From positions 1 to 64,000 of the forward strand of contig NZ_JAKSXZ010000101.1 in NCBI RefSeq assembly GCF_022829465.1: a stretch of 64,000 nucleotides of DNA. Reading direction: 5' to 3'. Source of the stretch: Methylobacterium sp. J-067. GTDB taxonomy: Bacteria > Pseudomonadota > Alphaproteobacteria > Rhizobiales > Beijerinckiaceae. Numbering within the stretch: the first letter of the stretch is position 1; each line of letters begins with the position of its first letter. This document shows positions 40,515 through 49,982 of the stretch, piece after piece. The translations under genes and the position numbers were made by a program. Below the pieces are notes generated by a model. That model made no database searches. It was given only the letters and a program-made list of their open reading frames with translations, and was not told the origin of the DNA.

Positions 40515-42347
40515 ATGTTCAGCACGGCAGGCATCTCCGACGAGGGCGAGTCGGCGGCGCGGATCGGGACGGTGGCGTCCATCGACGGGCTGAAGGTCAA
40601 CCTCGCCCTCGAGTCGCAGGCCGGCCGGCCGAGCCACCGGGTCACGGTCGGCCGGTTCGTGCGCGTCCAGGCCGGGGGGGCGGTCCTCGTCGGCATCATC
40701 ACCGCCCTCACCTCGCGCAGCGAGCCCGGCGGCGGGCTGTCGGCCTTCGCAGGCCTCGACCTCCTGGGTGAAATCCTCACCGAGGGCGGGGAGAAGCGGT
40801 TCCGCCGGGGCGTGGCCCGCTACCCGGCCATCGGCGACGAGGTCGAGCTTCTGCCGCGCGCCGACGTGCGTGCGGTCTATCAGGTGTCCGGCGGCGACAA
40901 CGTGCCGGTCGGGACCCTCTACATGGACCCCGAGACCCCGGCGAGCATCCGGGTCAACGACCTCCTGTCCAAGCACTTCGCCGTGCTGGGGGCGACCGGG
41001 GTCGGCAAGTCGAGCGGCGTCGCGGTGATCCTCGACCGGGTGATGAGCGTGCACGAGAGCGTGCGCGTCTTCCTCCTCGACGTGCACAACGAATACGCCT
41101 CGTGCTTCGGGGACCGGGCAAACATCGTCACCCCGCGCAACCTCAAACTGCCGTTCTGGCTGTTCAACCTCGAAGAGATCACCGACGTGATCTATGGCGG
41201 CCGTCCGCCGGTCGACGAGGAGATCGAGATCCTCGCCGAGGTGATCCCGCTCGCGAAGACCAAGTACCTCCAATACAAGGAGGCGGCCGACCGGCAGATC
41301 GTGAAGCGGGGCCTCAACAAGAACGCCGGCTTCACCGTCGACACGCCGGTCCCCTACACCCTCCAGGATCTGACGCTGCTCATCGACGAGCGGATGGGCC
41401 GCCTGGAGAACCGCGCCTCGCGGATGCACTATCACCGGCTGATCTCGCGGATCGAGACGATCCGCAACGATCCCCGCTACGGCTTCATGTTCGAGAACGC
41501 CAATGTCGGCGGCGACATGATGGGCGAACTCCTGGCCCACCTGTTCCGACTGGAACCGGACGGGCGGCCGATGACCATCATGCAGCTCGCCGGCCTGCCG
41601 ACCGAGGTGGTGGACGCGGTGGTCTGCGTCCTCTGCCGCCTCGCCTTCGAGTTCGGGATCTGGAGCGAGGGCGCGGTGCCGCTGCTCCTCGTCTGCGAGG
41701 AGGCCCACCGCTACGCCTCGGCGGACCGCTCCGTCGGCTTCACCCCCACCCGCCGCGCCCTGTCGCGGATCGCCCGCGAGGGCCGCAAGCACGGGGTCTT
41801 CCTCGGCCTCGTCACCCAGCGCCCGGCCGAGCTCGACCCGGCGATCATCTCCCAGTGCAGCACCCTGTTCGCCATGCGCATGACGAACGAGCGCGACCAG
41901 GCCTTCCTGGCCGCCGCCGTGTCGGACGCGGTGAACCTCCTCGCCTTCGTGCCCTCCCTCGGGACGGGCGAGGTGATCGCCTTCGGCGAGGGCGTGCCGG
42001 TGCCCGCGCGCATGACCTTCAGCCAGCTCCCCCCGGGGCGCCAGCCGCGCAACGACGTGAGCGGGCGGATGCCGGAGGAAGGGCGGGCGCAGCCCGGCGG
42101 CCCCTTCGTCGGCGCGGTGGTGGAGCGCTGGCGCGCCGCGACCATGAGCAAGCCCTCCGGCCTGGACAGCGAGGGCTCGGTCGCCGCGCGGCTCGCCCGC
42201 GAGGCCGGCCCGGAGCAGGGCAACGCCCCCGCCCTGGACCAAGCCCACCGCCGGCTGCTGCGCCGCCCGCTGGAGGCCGGCGACGCCGTCTCCGGCCCGG
42301 CGGAGGCCGGCAGCCGCCTCGTCCGTTCGCTGTGGCAGCAGGAGTGA
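40515..42347 (+). CDS. HerA-like DUF87 hexameric ATPase
   Basis: 610 residues. An N-terminal HAS-barrel-like domain (about 15-125) precedes a RecA-type motor with Walker A GATGVGKSS (159-167), Walker B LLLVCEEAH, and the arginine-finger region SRIAREGRKHGVFLGLVTQRPAELD. HerA pumps DNA and normally works with the nuclease NurA, or in defence with Sir2 or DUF4297 partners; none is visible next to it. The C-terminal ~80 residues are Ala/Arg-rich and unusual. ATG at 40515 is chosen over an upstream TTG. The next gene is a GGDEF-EAL protein 2 bp downstream. Confidence 0.9.
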   Translation: MFSTAGISDEGESAARIGTVASIDGLKVNLALESQAGRPSHRVTVGRFVRVQAGGAVLVGIITALTSRSEPGGGLSAFAGLDLLGEILTEGGEKRFRRGVARYPAIGDEVELLPRADVRAVYQVSGGDNVPVGTLYMDPETPASIRVNDLLSKHFAVLGATGVGKSSGVAVILDRVMSVHESVRVFLLDVHNEYASCFGDRANIVTPRNLKLPFWLFNLEEITDVIYGGRPPVDEEIEILAEVIPLAKTKYLQYKEAADRQIVKRGLNKNAGFTVDTPVPYTLQDLTLLIDERMGRLENRASRMHYHRLISRIETIRNDPRYGFMFENANVGGDMMGELLAHLFRLEPDGRPMTIMQLAGLPTEVVDAVVCVLCRLAFEFGIWSEGAVPLLLVCEEAHRYASADRSVGFTPTRRALSRIAREGRKHGVFLGLVTQRPAELDPAIISQCSTLFAMRMTNERDQAFLAAAVSDAVNLLAFVPSLGTGEVIAFGEGVPVPARMTFSQLPPGRQPRNDVSGRMPEEGRAQPGGPFVGAVVERWRAATMSKPSGLDSEGSVAARLAREAGPEQGNAPALDQAHRRLLRRPLEAGDAVSGPAEAGSRLVRSLWQQE

Positions 42348-42349
42348 GC

Positions 42350-44023
42350 GTGAGCGAGTCGGCCCATCCCAGCCACCGCCGTCATCTCCTCGAGTCCGCC
42401 ATCCAGGCGCTGCCCGTGGGGATGGTCGTGCACGACGCGCAGGGCCATTGCATCCTGGCGAACGCCGCCGCGCGGCACCTCGACCCCGAGGCGACCCTCG
42501 ACCTGCCCGCCCCCGACGGCCCCCCGGCCGCCGGCCGCGCGGTGGCCGAGGTCGGCGACCGGGTCGTGGAGGCGCAGGCGCGCCCCCTTTCCGTGGACAG
42601 CGAGGACTTCACCCTCACCACCCTCCTCGACGTCACCCAGCACCACCGCATCCAACGCGACCTGATCGGCCGGGCCTATATCGACGCGCTCACCGGCCTG
42701 CCGAACCGGCTGATGTTCGAGCAGAGCATCGAGGAACTGATCGCCGGGGCGCAGCGCTCGGACCGCTTCGCCCTGGCCTTCATCGACCTCGACAACTTCA
42801 AGCACATCAACGACTATTACAGCCACGCGGCCGGCGACACGCTGCTGCGCAAGGTGGCGGAGCGGATCCGGGGCTCCCTGCGCCCGAGCGACATGCTCGC
42901 CCGCCTCGGCGGCGACGAGTTCGTGCTGCTGCTCAACCCGGTCCACGACCGCGACGCGACGCTCGCCGGCGTCTCCGAGATCTCGGAGCGGCTGAAGCAG
43001 CCCTTCTTCATCGACGGCCACGAGATCTTCGCCTCGGCCTCCATGGGCCTGAGCCTCTTCCCCGACCACGGCACCACCTACGAGACCCTGCGGCGGCAGG
43101 CCGACAGCGCCATGTACCGCGTGAAGGGCAGCGTGAAGGGTGGCGTCAGCGTCTTCGAGGAGGCGATGAGCCAGGCGGCCACCGCCCGCATGGCGGTGGA
43201 GCAGCGCCTGCGCCTCGCCATCCGCGACCGCTGCTTCTGCTGCGCCTTCCAGCCCAAGGTCGACATGCGCACCCATGCCGTGAAGGGCGTGGAGGTGCTG
43301 CTGCGCTGGCGCGACGAACTCGGCGTGATCCAGGCGCCGGGGGATTTCGTCGGCCTCGCCATCGAACTCGGGCTCATCAACGAGATCACCCTGCAGGTGC
43401 TCGCCGAGACGGTGCGCGCCATCCCCGACCTCGACGACATGTTCGGGGACGAGATCACGGTGAGCCTCAACATCGCGGCCAAGCAAGCCTGCGACGTGCC
43501 GTTCATGACGGCCTTCTGCGAATCCCTCGGCCAGACCGGCCTCGCCCCGCGCTTCATCCTCGAACTGACCGAGGAGGCGTTCTTCACCAAGGGCCGGTTC
43601 CAGCGGGAGGTGCTGCCGCGCATCCGCGCCATCGGCGCCCGCGTCTCCATCGACGATTTCGGGGTGGGCTATTCATCCCTGGCCGCGCTGGCCGAGATCA
43701 CGGCGGACGAGTTGAAGATCGACCGCTCCTTCATCACCGACATCCACCAGCGCCCGCGCAGCCAGATCGTGCTCAAGGCGATCGAATCCCTCGGGATGGC
43801 GCTCGGCATGTCGGTCGTGGCCGAGGGCGTCGAGACCCACGAGGAGGTCGCCTACCTCCTCGCCGCCACCCAGATCCGCTGCGCGCAGGGCTATTACTTC
43901 GCCCGGCCGATGCTGATCGACCAGATCCGCCTGGAGCATGTCCGCCATCCCGGCGAGCGCCCGGTGGAGCGCCAACGCCGCGCCGCCACGATGCGCGAAC
44001 CGCTGATGCGCCGTCACGCGTGA
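42350..44023 (+). CDS. Cytoplasmic PAS-GGDEF-EAL protein
   Basis: 557 residues, GTG start with AGGAG 5 nt upstream. A short PAS-like N-terminus (about 15-110, PVGMVVHDAQGHCILANAAA) precedes GGDEF (DALTGLPNRLMFE, LARLGGDEFVLLL) and EAL (about 300-545). The EAL motif reads EVL in GVEVLLRWRDE. The other catalytic positions are kept (SLNIAAKQ, ELTEEAFF, DDFGVGYSSL, LKIDRSF, AEGVET, CAQGYYFARP). No membrane segment. It sits directly behind the HerA-like gene, possibly cotranscribed by accident of position. Confidence 0.93.
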   Translation: MSESAHPSHRRHLLESAIQALPVGMVVHDAQGHCILANAAARHLDPEATLDLPAPDGPPAAGRAVAEVGDRVVEAQARPLSVDSEDFTLTTLLDVTQHHRIQRDLIGRAYIDALTGLPNRLMFEQSIEELIAGAQRSDRFALAFIDLDNFKHINDYYSHAAGDTLLRKVAERIRGSLRPSDMLARLGGDEFVLLLNPVHDRDATLAGVSEISERLKQPFFIDGHEIFASASMGLSLFPDHGTTYETLRRQADSAMYRVKGSVKGGVSVFEEAMSQAATARMAVEQRLRLAIRDRCFCCAFQPKVDMRTHAVKGVEVLLRWRDELGVIQAPGDFVGLAIELGLINEITLQVLAETVRAIPDLDDMFGDEITVSLNIAAKQACDVPFMTAFCESLGQTGLAPRFILELTEEAFFTKGRFQREVLPRIRAIGARVSIDDFGVGYSSLAALAEITADELKIDRSFITDIHQRPRSQIVLKAIESLGMALGMSVVAEGVETHEEVAYLLAATQIRCAQGYYFARPMLIDQIRLEHVRHPGERPVERQRRAATMREPLMRRHA

Positions 44024-44076
44024 GGATTTCGTCCAGTATCGCCGACGGTGCCGGCAAATTAGGAACGCGTATTGGT

Positions 44077-44099
44077 TTTGCACGATAGTATCGTGCAAA
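44077..44099. promoter_or_regulatory. 23-bp perfect palindrome upstream of a small gene
   Basis: TTTGCACGATA, one G, TATCGTGCAAA: two perfect 11-bp arms. It lies 54 bp after the GGDEF-EAL stop and 73 bp before the next start. It lacks a T-run, so an operator is more likely than a terminator. The core GCACGATA repeats in part just downstream (GACGATAG at 44110-44117). Confidence 0.55.
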
Positions 44100-44171
44100 T
44101 GATACATCGACGATAGATCTTCAGCGCGACGATTGGTAAAATCGCGGGTGTGCGATTCGAGGAGCGTCGCC

Positions 44172-44366
44172 ATGCCCTATACGATCCGCGCCGAGCGGAA
44201 TGCCCAACCCCGCTCGGAAACCCGGGTGCAGCCTTCGAGCGCGGTGGTCCTGGCCATGCGCTGGGCGGAGGAGGGCTACCAGACCATCCGCATCATCGAC
44301 GAGGCGGGCCGCACCCTCGACATCCGGACGGCGCAGCAGCGCCTCGCCCGGGGCCTTCGCCTCTGA
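44172..44366 (+). CDS. Small hypothetical protein, 64 aa
   Basis: 64 residues with GAGGAG 7 nt upstream of ATG. Sequence features are PYTIRAERNAQPRSETRVQPSSAV, a helix WAEEGYQTI, and RIIDEAGRTLDIRTAQQRLARGL. It looks like a compact beta-helix fold of small cytoplasmic proteins common in Methylobacterium; I cannot name a family. The strong palindrome 73 bp upstream suggests dedicated regulation. It converges on the chemoreceptor gene with a 31-bp gap. Confidence 0.65.
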   Translation: MPYTIRAERNAQPRSETRVQPSSAVVLAMRWAEEGYQTIRIIDEAGRTLDIRTAQQRLARGLRL

Positions 44367-44397
44367 GGCCGCGCCCCCGGTGCGGGCGCGGCCGGGG

Positions 44398-46368
44398 TCA
44401 CGCGGCCGCGGCGATCGTCCGCGCCGGATCGAGGAACTGCACGTTCACCGTCGAGGCCGCGCGGTGCCGCGTCGCGCAGGCGAACCGGCGCCCATCCGTG
44501 TCGATGACGAGGTCGAACCGCTCGGGCACCCGCCCGTGCGCGGGCACGTGCAGCCGGGCGCCGCCCTGGGTCAGGTCGCGGATCGAGCAGGCGAGCGGCT
44601 CCTGCCCCGCCGCGTGGATATGGGCCGGCAGGAGGACGCGGGTGCGGCGCTCCGAGCGGCGCTCCTCCATGCCCTCCGTCCAATCGTCCAGGCTGGTGCC
44701 GATGGTGGAGACGCCCTCCGCCGCCTGCCGCATGCTGGCGAGGATGTTCCCCGTGGCGCGCGACTGGTCGTCCATCGAGGTCTTCACCCCGTCGACATGG
44801 GCGCTGATCGTGCCGATCGCGGCGGTGATCGAGGCCAGCGTCGCCGCCACCTCGGCCGAGACCGCCTGCATCCCCACCACCTCGCCGCCGATCCGGGCGG
44901 TGGCGGCGGCGGCCTGCCCCGCCAGGGCCTTCACCTCGGTGGCGACGACGGCGAAGCCCCGGCCAGCCTCGCCCGCCCGCGCCGCCTCGATGGTGGCGTT
45001 CAGCGCCAGCAGGTTGATCTGCTGGGCGATGCCCGCGATCATCGTCGCGACGTCGCCCATCGCGCCCGCCGCCGCCGTGAGCCGCTCGGTCGCCCGGTCG
45101 GCCTCGCCCGCCCGGCCCTGGATGTCGTCCACGACCTCCTTCGACCGGGCCATGCTGTCCGAGATGGCGTGCGCGGCGACGTTCATGTGCTCGGCCGCGC
45201 CGGTGATGGCCTGGACATGCGCCAGGGTCCCCTCGGCCGCGTCGATGGCCGTCGAGCGCGCCGCCATGTTGGCGGTGACGTCGGTGGCGTATTTCACGAT
45301 CTTGGTCAGCCGCCCGGCCGGATCGAAGATCGGGTTGTAGCTCGCCTGGATCCAGATCGCGCTGCCGCCCTTGCCGACGCGCTGGAACAGGCCGGCGGCG
45401 AAGGCGCCCCCGCGCAGCCGGTCCCAGAAGGCGGCGTAATCGGTGGATTGCGCGTAGCCGGGCTCCACGAACATCGCGTGCGCGCGGCCCCGCACCTCCT
45501 CGATCGTGTAGCCGACCGTCCCGAGGAAGTTGGCGTTGGCGTCGAGCACCGTGGCGTCGGGGGCGAACTCGATCACCGCCTGGGAGCGGTGCACGGCGGC
45601 GAGCTGGCCGGTGGCGTCGGCGGTGCGCAGCTTCTGTTCGGTGATGTCGGTGGCGAACTTCACCACCTTCATCGGCACCCCGTCGCGGTCGCAGATCGGG
45701 TTGTAGGTCGCCTGGATCCAGATCTCACGCCGGCCCTTGGCGATGCGCCGGAACTCGCCGGAGGCGAACTCGCCCCGGCCGAGGCGGTCCCAGAAGCCGC
45801 GATACGCCGCGCCCGCCTGCTCGGCGGGATCCACGAACAGGCTGTGGTGACGCCCCTGGATCTCATCGAGCCGGTAGCCGACCGCGGCGAGGAAGTTGGC
45901 GTTGGCGGTCAGGATCGTGCCGTCGAGGGCGAACTCGATGACCGCCTGGGAGCGGTGCAGGGCGTCGAGCTGGCCGTCGTGGTCGATGGCGCGCAGAACC
46001 TGATCCGTGACGTCGGAGGCGAACTTGACCACGCGGACGACCCGCCCGGCCCTGTCGAGCACGGGGGTGTAGGTCGCCTGGATCCAGACCGCCCGCCCGT
46101 CCTTGGTGATGCGCCGGAACTCGCGCGTCTGCGACGCGCCCCGGCGCAGTTCGTCCCAGAAGGCGCGGTAGCTCTCGCTCGCGTGCTCGGCCGGAGGCAC
46201 GAACAGGCTGTGGTGACGGCCCACCACCTCCGCCAGGGTGTAGCCCATCAGGCCGAGGAAGTTGGCGTTGGCGGTCTGGATGGTCCCGTCGGGCGTGAAC
46301 TCGATCCGGGCCCGCGACCTGTCGAGCGCCGCCATCAGGGCGCGAAGGTCTGTTTCGAAGAGGCGCAC
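44398..46368 (-). CDS. Cytosolic chemoreceptor: three PAS, MCP signalling and PilZ domains
   Basis: 656 residues, no membrane helix. Three near-identical PAS units with a period of about 122 residues start near 17, 139 and 261 (each with RIEF or VIEF, ANANFL, GRxH, FWDxL, WIQAxY, VKxAxDxT). An MCP signalling hairpin follows (about 385-545; [33 protein letters not shown]). The C-terminal ~95 residues form a PilZ domain (RRSERRTRV, then [15 protein letters not shown]), a c-di-GMP-binding module; its DxSxxG motif is DLTQGG here. It probably couples redox or energy sensing and c-di-GMP to taxis. Confidence 0.93.
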   Translation of the reverse strand: MRLFETDLRALMAALDRSRARIEFTPDGTIQTANANFLGLMGYTLAEVVGRHHSLFVPPAEHASESYRAFWDELRRGASQTREFRRITKDGRAVWIQATYTPVLDRAGRVVRVVKFASDVTDQVLRAIDHDGQLDALHRSQAVIEFALDGTILTANANFLAAVGYRLDEIQGRHHSLFVDPAEQAGAAYRGFWDRLGRGEFASGEFRRIAKGRREIWIQATYNPICDRDGVPMKVVKFATDITEQKLRTADATGQLAAVHRSQAVIEFAPDATVLDANANFLGTVGYTIEEVRGRAHAMFVEPGYAQSTDYAAFWDRLRGGAFAAGLFQRVGKGGSAIWIQASYNPIFDPAGRLTKIVKYATDVTANMAARSTAIDAAEGTLAHVQAITGAAEHMNVAAHAISDSMARSKEVVDDIQGRAGEADRATERLTAAAGAMGDVATMIAGIAQQINLLALNATIEAARAGEAGRGFAVVATEVKALAGQAAAATARIGGEVVGMQAVSAEVAATLASITAAIGTISAHVDGVKTSMDDQSRATGNILASMRQAAEGVSTIGTSLDDWTEGMEERRSERRTRVLLPAHIHAAGQEPLACSIRDLTQGGARLHVPAHGRVPERFDLVIDTDGRRFACATRHRAASTVNVQFLDPARTIAAAA

Positions 46369-46552
46369 CCGAACGTCCCCACCACCACAACTCTTATCAG
46401 GGAGTTGTAGAGGTTGGACGTTAAACGATCATCACCGGCGCTATTTTCATCATCGCCTGTGCTGCGCGATGTTGACGCAATATAACTCAGGTCAGCAATA
46501 GGTCGCGAGCGGGGACTTGTCATATCGGAAAACGACGTTAACGGCGCCGGCC

Positions 46553-48256
46553 CTAGAAGTCCCGCTGCACCCGCGCCCGCACCTGGACCGCATCGACCTG
46601 GTTGGCGGTCGCCACCGGGTTGGCGGCGTTGTTGACGAAGGCCGGGTTCTGGTTGGGGAACCGGCCGAGGTCGAGGATGCGGCCCTTCTGCGGCCCGTAG
46701 CGGGTGTAGATCGCCTCGAGCCCGATATCGAACTCCTTGACCGGCGACCAGATCAGGTTGGCGCCGACGACGAAGCGGTAGCTGTCGCGCAGCACCTGGC
46801 TCAGGTCGAAGAACCGGGTGCCGGGGGTGCCCGGCCCCGTGTTGGTGAGGCTGAAGAACGCGCCCTGCGCCTCGCGGGCGCCCCGGGCGAAGGTCATGGC
46901 GCCATAGGAGCCGAAGAGGGCCGAGCGCACCGAGGGCGTCCAGTAATGCAGCATCGCGGCGGTGAAGGAGATGCTCGACGTCAGTTCCAGACGGTTGGTG
47001 AAGGGGTTGATCACGCCGTCGTTGAAGAACTGCGAGAAGGCCGCCCCCTGGATCGCCGTGGCCGCCTGCGCCCAGGGCCCGTTATAGGCCGGCAGCCCCG
47101 TATGCAGCGCGGCGCCCTCCCCGTAAGCGGCCTGCAGGTAGAGGGTATCGCCGGCCGCGATGAGGGGCAGGTTGACCTTCAGGCCGCCCTGCACCGCGAA
47201 GCCGAGGGCCGAGGCCGGGCCGCGCGGCGCCTGGTTGTTCCCGAGCGTGACGGGCGAGCCGAGATTCGTGCCCGTGAAGGCAAAGCTGTCCATCTGGCCG
47301 TGATTGACCTCGTGCAGGGCGCCCGAGATCTGCGCCGAGCCCCAGGGTTGGTCGTAGCGCAGCACGCCGACCACGTCGGGCATGCGGTTGCGCTGGACCG
47401 TGTCCACGAAGCCGAGGCCGGTCGGGCGGCCGGCGGCGTCGAACCCGACGAAGACCGGCGTGACCGGGTTCGCCGGCCCGAAGACCTGGGCCCCGGAATC
47501 GACCACCGACCGGGGCACCGCGTTCTGGGCCGAATAGACCGGCGTATGGCGGAAGGAGGGATCCTCCACCGAGAGCGTCGCGGACAGGCCCTGGCCCAGC
47601 GTCGCCGTGTAGGCGGCGAGGTTGGTCGAGGGGATGTCGGAGCCCATCGTGGCGACGATGAACTCGAAATCGTGCGCGTAGAAGTCGAAGAACGACGAGG
47701 CGCGGCCGGCGGTGACCCCGGCGAACTGCACGAAGGCCTTGTCGACGGTGAATTGCTGCTGGACCCGCCCGAACTGATCGACGCCGGTGCCGGGGAAGGC
47801 TCCGCCGATCCGGTTCAGCGCCCCGGCATGCATGGTGGCGAAGCCGGTGCGGCTCCCGGTATCGAGGCGCAGGAAGGAGCGCAGGGCGCCGTAGCCCGTC
47901 TGGGTCCGGGCATCGAGGTTGATCCGCGCGCGGGATTGGTAGCCGCTGTAATCCCCCGGCGTGGCGCCGGCATTGTTGCCGCTGCGGCTGAAGGAGGGCT
48001 GGTAGGCGTATTCGAAGCGCGCCCGGCCCGAGAGGCGCAGGCAGGTCTCTGTGCCGGGAATGGAGAAGAAGGCAACTCCGTAGGTCGAGCAGATCCGCAC
48101 ACTTTCGAAGGCCGGTGCGCCCCGCCGGTCGGGTAGTTCCGCCGCGTGCGCGGGCAGGCTCAGCAACCCCGCCGCACCCGCCAGAAGGCCCCTGGTTCCC
48201 CGCCCTGCCCGGTGCCCCGGACGTCCCACGCCACGCCCACGCCTTTTGTCCGCCAT
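46553..48256 (-). CDS. Outer-membrane porin (alphaproteobacterial Porin_2 type)
   Basis: 567 residues with an unusually long, Arg-rich signal peptide (cleavage expected after SLPAHA, about 38). The mature start has a two-cysteine loop (VRICSTYGVAFFSIPGTETCLRLSGRARFEYAY), typical of the Rhizobium/Methylobacterium Porin_2 family. It is followed by alternating beta strands and a terminal aromatic (VQVRARVQRDF) as required for outer-membrane insertion. It allows passive uptake of small hydrophilic molecules. Monocistronic; the next co-directional gene is 128 bp upstream. Confidence 0.9.
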   Translation of the reverse strand: MADKRRGRGVGRPGHRAGRGTRGLLAGAAGLLSLPAHAAELPDRRGAPAFESVRICSTYGVAFFSIPGTETCLRLSGRARFEYAYQPSFSRSGNNAGATPGDYSGYQSRARINLDARTQTGYGALRSFLRLDTGSRTGFATMHAGALNRIGGAFPGTGVDQFGRVQQQFTVDKAFVQFAGVTAGRASSFFDFYAHDFEFIVATMGSDIPSTNLAAYTATLGQGLSATLSVEDPSFRHTPVYSAQNAVPRSVVDSGAQVFGPANPVTPVFVGFDAAGRPTGLGFVDTVQRNRMPDVVGVLRYDQPWGSAQISGALHEVNHGQMDSFAFTGTNLGSPVTLGNNQAPRGPASALGFAVQGGLKVNLPLIAAGDTLYLQAAYGEGAALHTGLPAYNGPWAQAATAIQGAAFSQFFNDGVINPFTNRLELTSSISFTAAMLHYWTPSVRSALFGSYGAMTFARGAREAQGAFFSLTNTGPGTPGTRFFDLSQVLRDSYRFVVGANLIWSPVKEFDIGLEAIYTRYGPQKGRILDLGRFPNQNPAFVNNAANPVATANQVDAVQVRARVQRDF

Positions 48257-48384
48257 TCCACCATCCGCATCTCGTCCTCGTCAGCAGGACGTGTCGCGGC
48301 GCGGGAACAATCCCGGTTTGGGGCCGTCCCCCGGCGGTGGGGACGACCCGCAAGAGCGCGATGGCACCTCGCCGGACGCGCTCC

Positions 48385-48567
48385 CTATTCGGCGAGCACG
48401 AAGACGAGGCCGAGGATCGCGATGAGCAGCGCTCCGCCCGCGAGATACTCGCTCGAATCCTCGGTCAGGCGCCTCCCCACGCCGACGCCCGCGAGGCCGG
48501 CCACCGCGAGGGCGAGGATCAGGCAGCCGAGCCCCAGCAAGTCGGTGATCTGGACGGACGCCAGCAT
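48385..48567 (-). CDS. Small two-helix membrane protein, 60 aa
   Basis: 60 residues with GGGAGGA about 9 nt before the ATG. Two hydrophobic helices (ITDLLGLGCLILALAVAGLAGVGV and YLAGGALLIAILGLVFVLAE) are separated by GRRLTEDSSE. No family assigned. It lies downstream of the OFA transporter's terminator on the same strand, so it is an independent gene. Confidence 0.6.
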   Translation of the reverse strand: MLASVQITDLLGLGCLILALAVAGLAGVGVGRRLTEDSSEYLAGGALLIAILGLVFVLAE

Positions 48568-48603
48568 GGGTCGGTCCTCCCTCGAACGGGAAACATGGCG
48601 ACG

Positions 48604-48634
48604 AAAAGGGCCCGGACGCCGGTCCGGGCCCTTT
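48604..48634 (-). terminator. Rho-independent terminator of the OFA transporter gene
   Basis: A perfect 13-bp stem (AAAGGGCCCGGAC with GTCCGGGCCCTTT, loop of four) ends in TTTT when read on the minus strand. It lies 32 bp beyond the transporter stop codon. It is the strongest intrinsic terminator in the window. Confidence 0.85.
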
Positions 48635-48665
48635 CCGCGATGCTGCCAGGGGTGAGCCCCTCGGA

Positions 48666-49982
48666 TCAGGCCGTCGCGACCCGGTTCAGGGGGGTGATCG
48701 GGGCGGGGAGCTGCGCCTCCGCCACGACGCGCTTGCGCCAGGGCTTGAGCACCGCGATCGCCAGGACCGAGGCGAGGATGTTGGCCCCGGCCGCCGCCAG
48801 GAACACGCCGTCCCAGTTGCCGGAGCTCTGCTGCAGGTAGTTGGCGAACGGCACCAGCAGGGCGGCCGTCCCCTTGGCCGTGTAGAGCAGGCCGGCATTC
48901 GTGGCGGCGAACTTCGAGCCGAACGTGTCAGTGCAGGTCGAGGGGAACAGCGAGTAGATCTCGCCCCAGGCGAAGAACACAAAGCCCGACAGGAGCACGA
49001 ACCACAGGGGATCGCTGCCCCAGAGGTAGAGCATGTAGATGCCGAACCCTTCCATCGCGAAGGCGATGAACATCGTGTTCTCGCGCCCGATCCGGTCCGA
49101 GACCCAGCCGAAGAACGGCCGCGTCAGGCCGTTGAGCACGCGGTCGATCGTGGCGGCGAAGGTGATCGCCACCATGGTCACGCCGAACAGCGTCACCGGC
49201 ACCTTGTCGACGTGGATGTCGGCGGCGATCGGCTTCAGGTTGGCGGTGATCATCAGGCCGCCGGCACCCACGATGACGAACATGAAGTACATGAGCCAGA
49301 AGATCGGCTGGCGGACGACTTCGCTCGGCGTGTAGTTGCGCCGCGTCTGGATGATTGCGGTGTTGGTCGCCGCCTCCGGGACCTGCCCGCTCTTCGGGGA
49401 GAGCAGGAAGAAGGCCAGCGCGGCCACGATCAGGCCCTGGCCGATGCCGAAGGAGAAGAACGCGGCCTGGAAGCCCTTGTCGGCGATCATCCACTGGATC
49501 GGGGCGACGGTCAGGGCAGAGCCGGCGCCGAAGCCCGCGGCGGTGATACCCGAGGCGAGGCCGCGCTTGTCGGGAAACCATTTCAGCGCATTGCCGACGC
49601 AGGTCCCGTAGACCGCGCCCGCGCCGATGCCGGCGACGATCTGGCCGAGATAGAACATCCCGAGCGTCCCGGCATAGGCATTGATGACCCAGCCGATGCC
49701 GCAGAGGGCGCCGCCGAACAGGACCACGACCTTAGGGCCGTACTTGTCCACGAACCAGCCCTCGACCGGCACGAGCCAGGTCTCGAACAGCACGAACAGG
49801 GTGAAGGCCCACTGGATCGCGGCGCGGTCGAAGCCGAACGTCTTCTGGATCTCGGGGACGAAGAAGGTCCAGCCGTACTGCAGGTTGGCGATCATGACCA
49901 TGCAGACGACGCCGAGGACCAGCTGCATCCAGCGGAACCCGTCGCTGACCCGTTGGGGGACTGCCTCAGTTGGTTGTGGCAT
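48666..49982 (-). CDS. OFA-family MFS transporter (oxalate/formate antiporter type)
   Basis: 438 residues with 12 membrane helices of the major facilitator fold. OFA signatures are NLQYGWTFFVPEIQKTFG, the loop VDKYGPKVVVLFGG, ERKRG-type WFPDKRGLASGITAAGFGAGSA, and TM11 LLYTAKGTAALL. That TM11 Lys corresponds to the substrate-binding Lys355 of OxlT. OFA carriers exchange oxalate for formate or carry other small mono- and dicarboxylates. In methylotrophs this fits growth on oxalate or formate traffic. Strong terminator downstream. It is the last chromosomal gene before the genomic island. Confidence 0.92.
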   Translation of the reverse strand: MPQPTEAVPQRVSDGFRWMQLVLGVVCMVMIANLQYGWTFFVPEIQKTFGFDRAAIQWAFTLFVLFETWLVPVEGWFVDKYGPKVVVLFGGALCGIGWVINAYAGTLGMFYLGQIVAGIGAGAVYGTCVGNALKWFPDKRGLASGITAAGFGAGSALTVAPIQWMIADKGFQAAFFSFGIGQGLIVAALAFFLLSPKSGQVPEAATNTAIIQTRRNYTPSEVVRQPIFWLMYFMFVIVGAGGLMITANLKPIAADIHVDKVPVTLFGVTMVAITFAATIDRVLNGLTRPFFGWVSDRIGRENTMFIAFAMEGFGIYMLYLWGSDPLWFVLLSGFVFFAWGEIYSLFPSTCTDTFGSKFAATNAGLLYTAKGTAALLVPFANYLQQSSGNWDGVFLAAAGANILASVLAIAVLKPWRKRVVAEAQLPAPITPLNRVATA

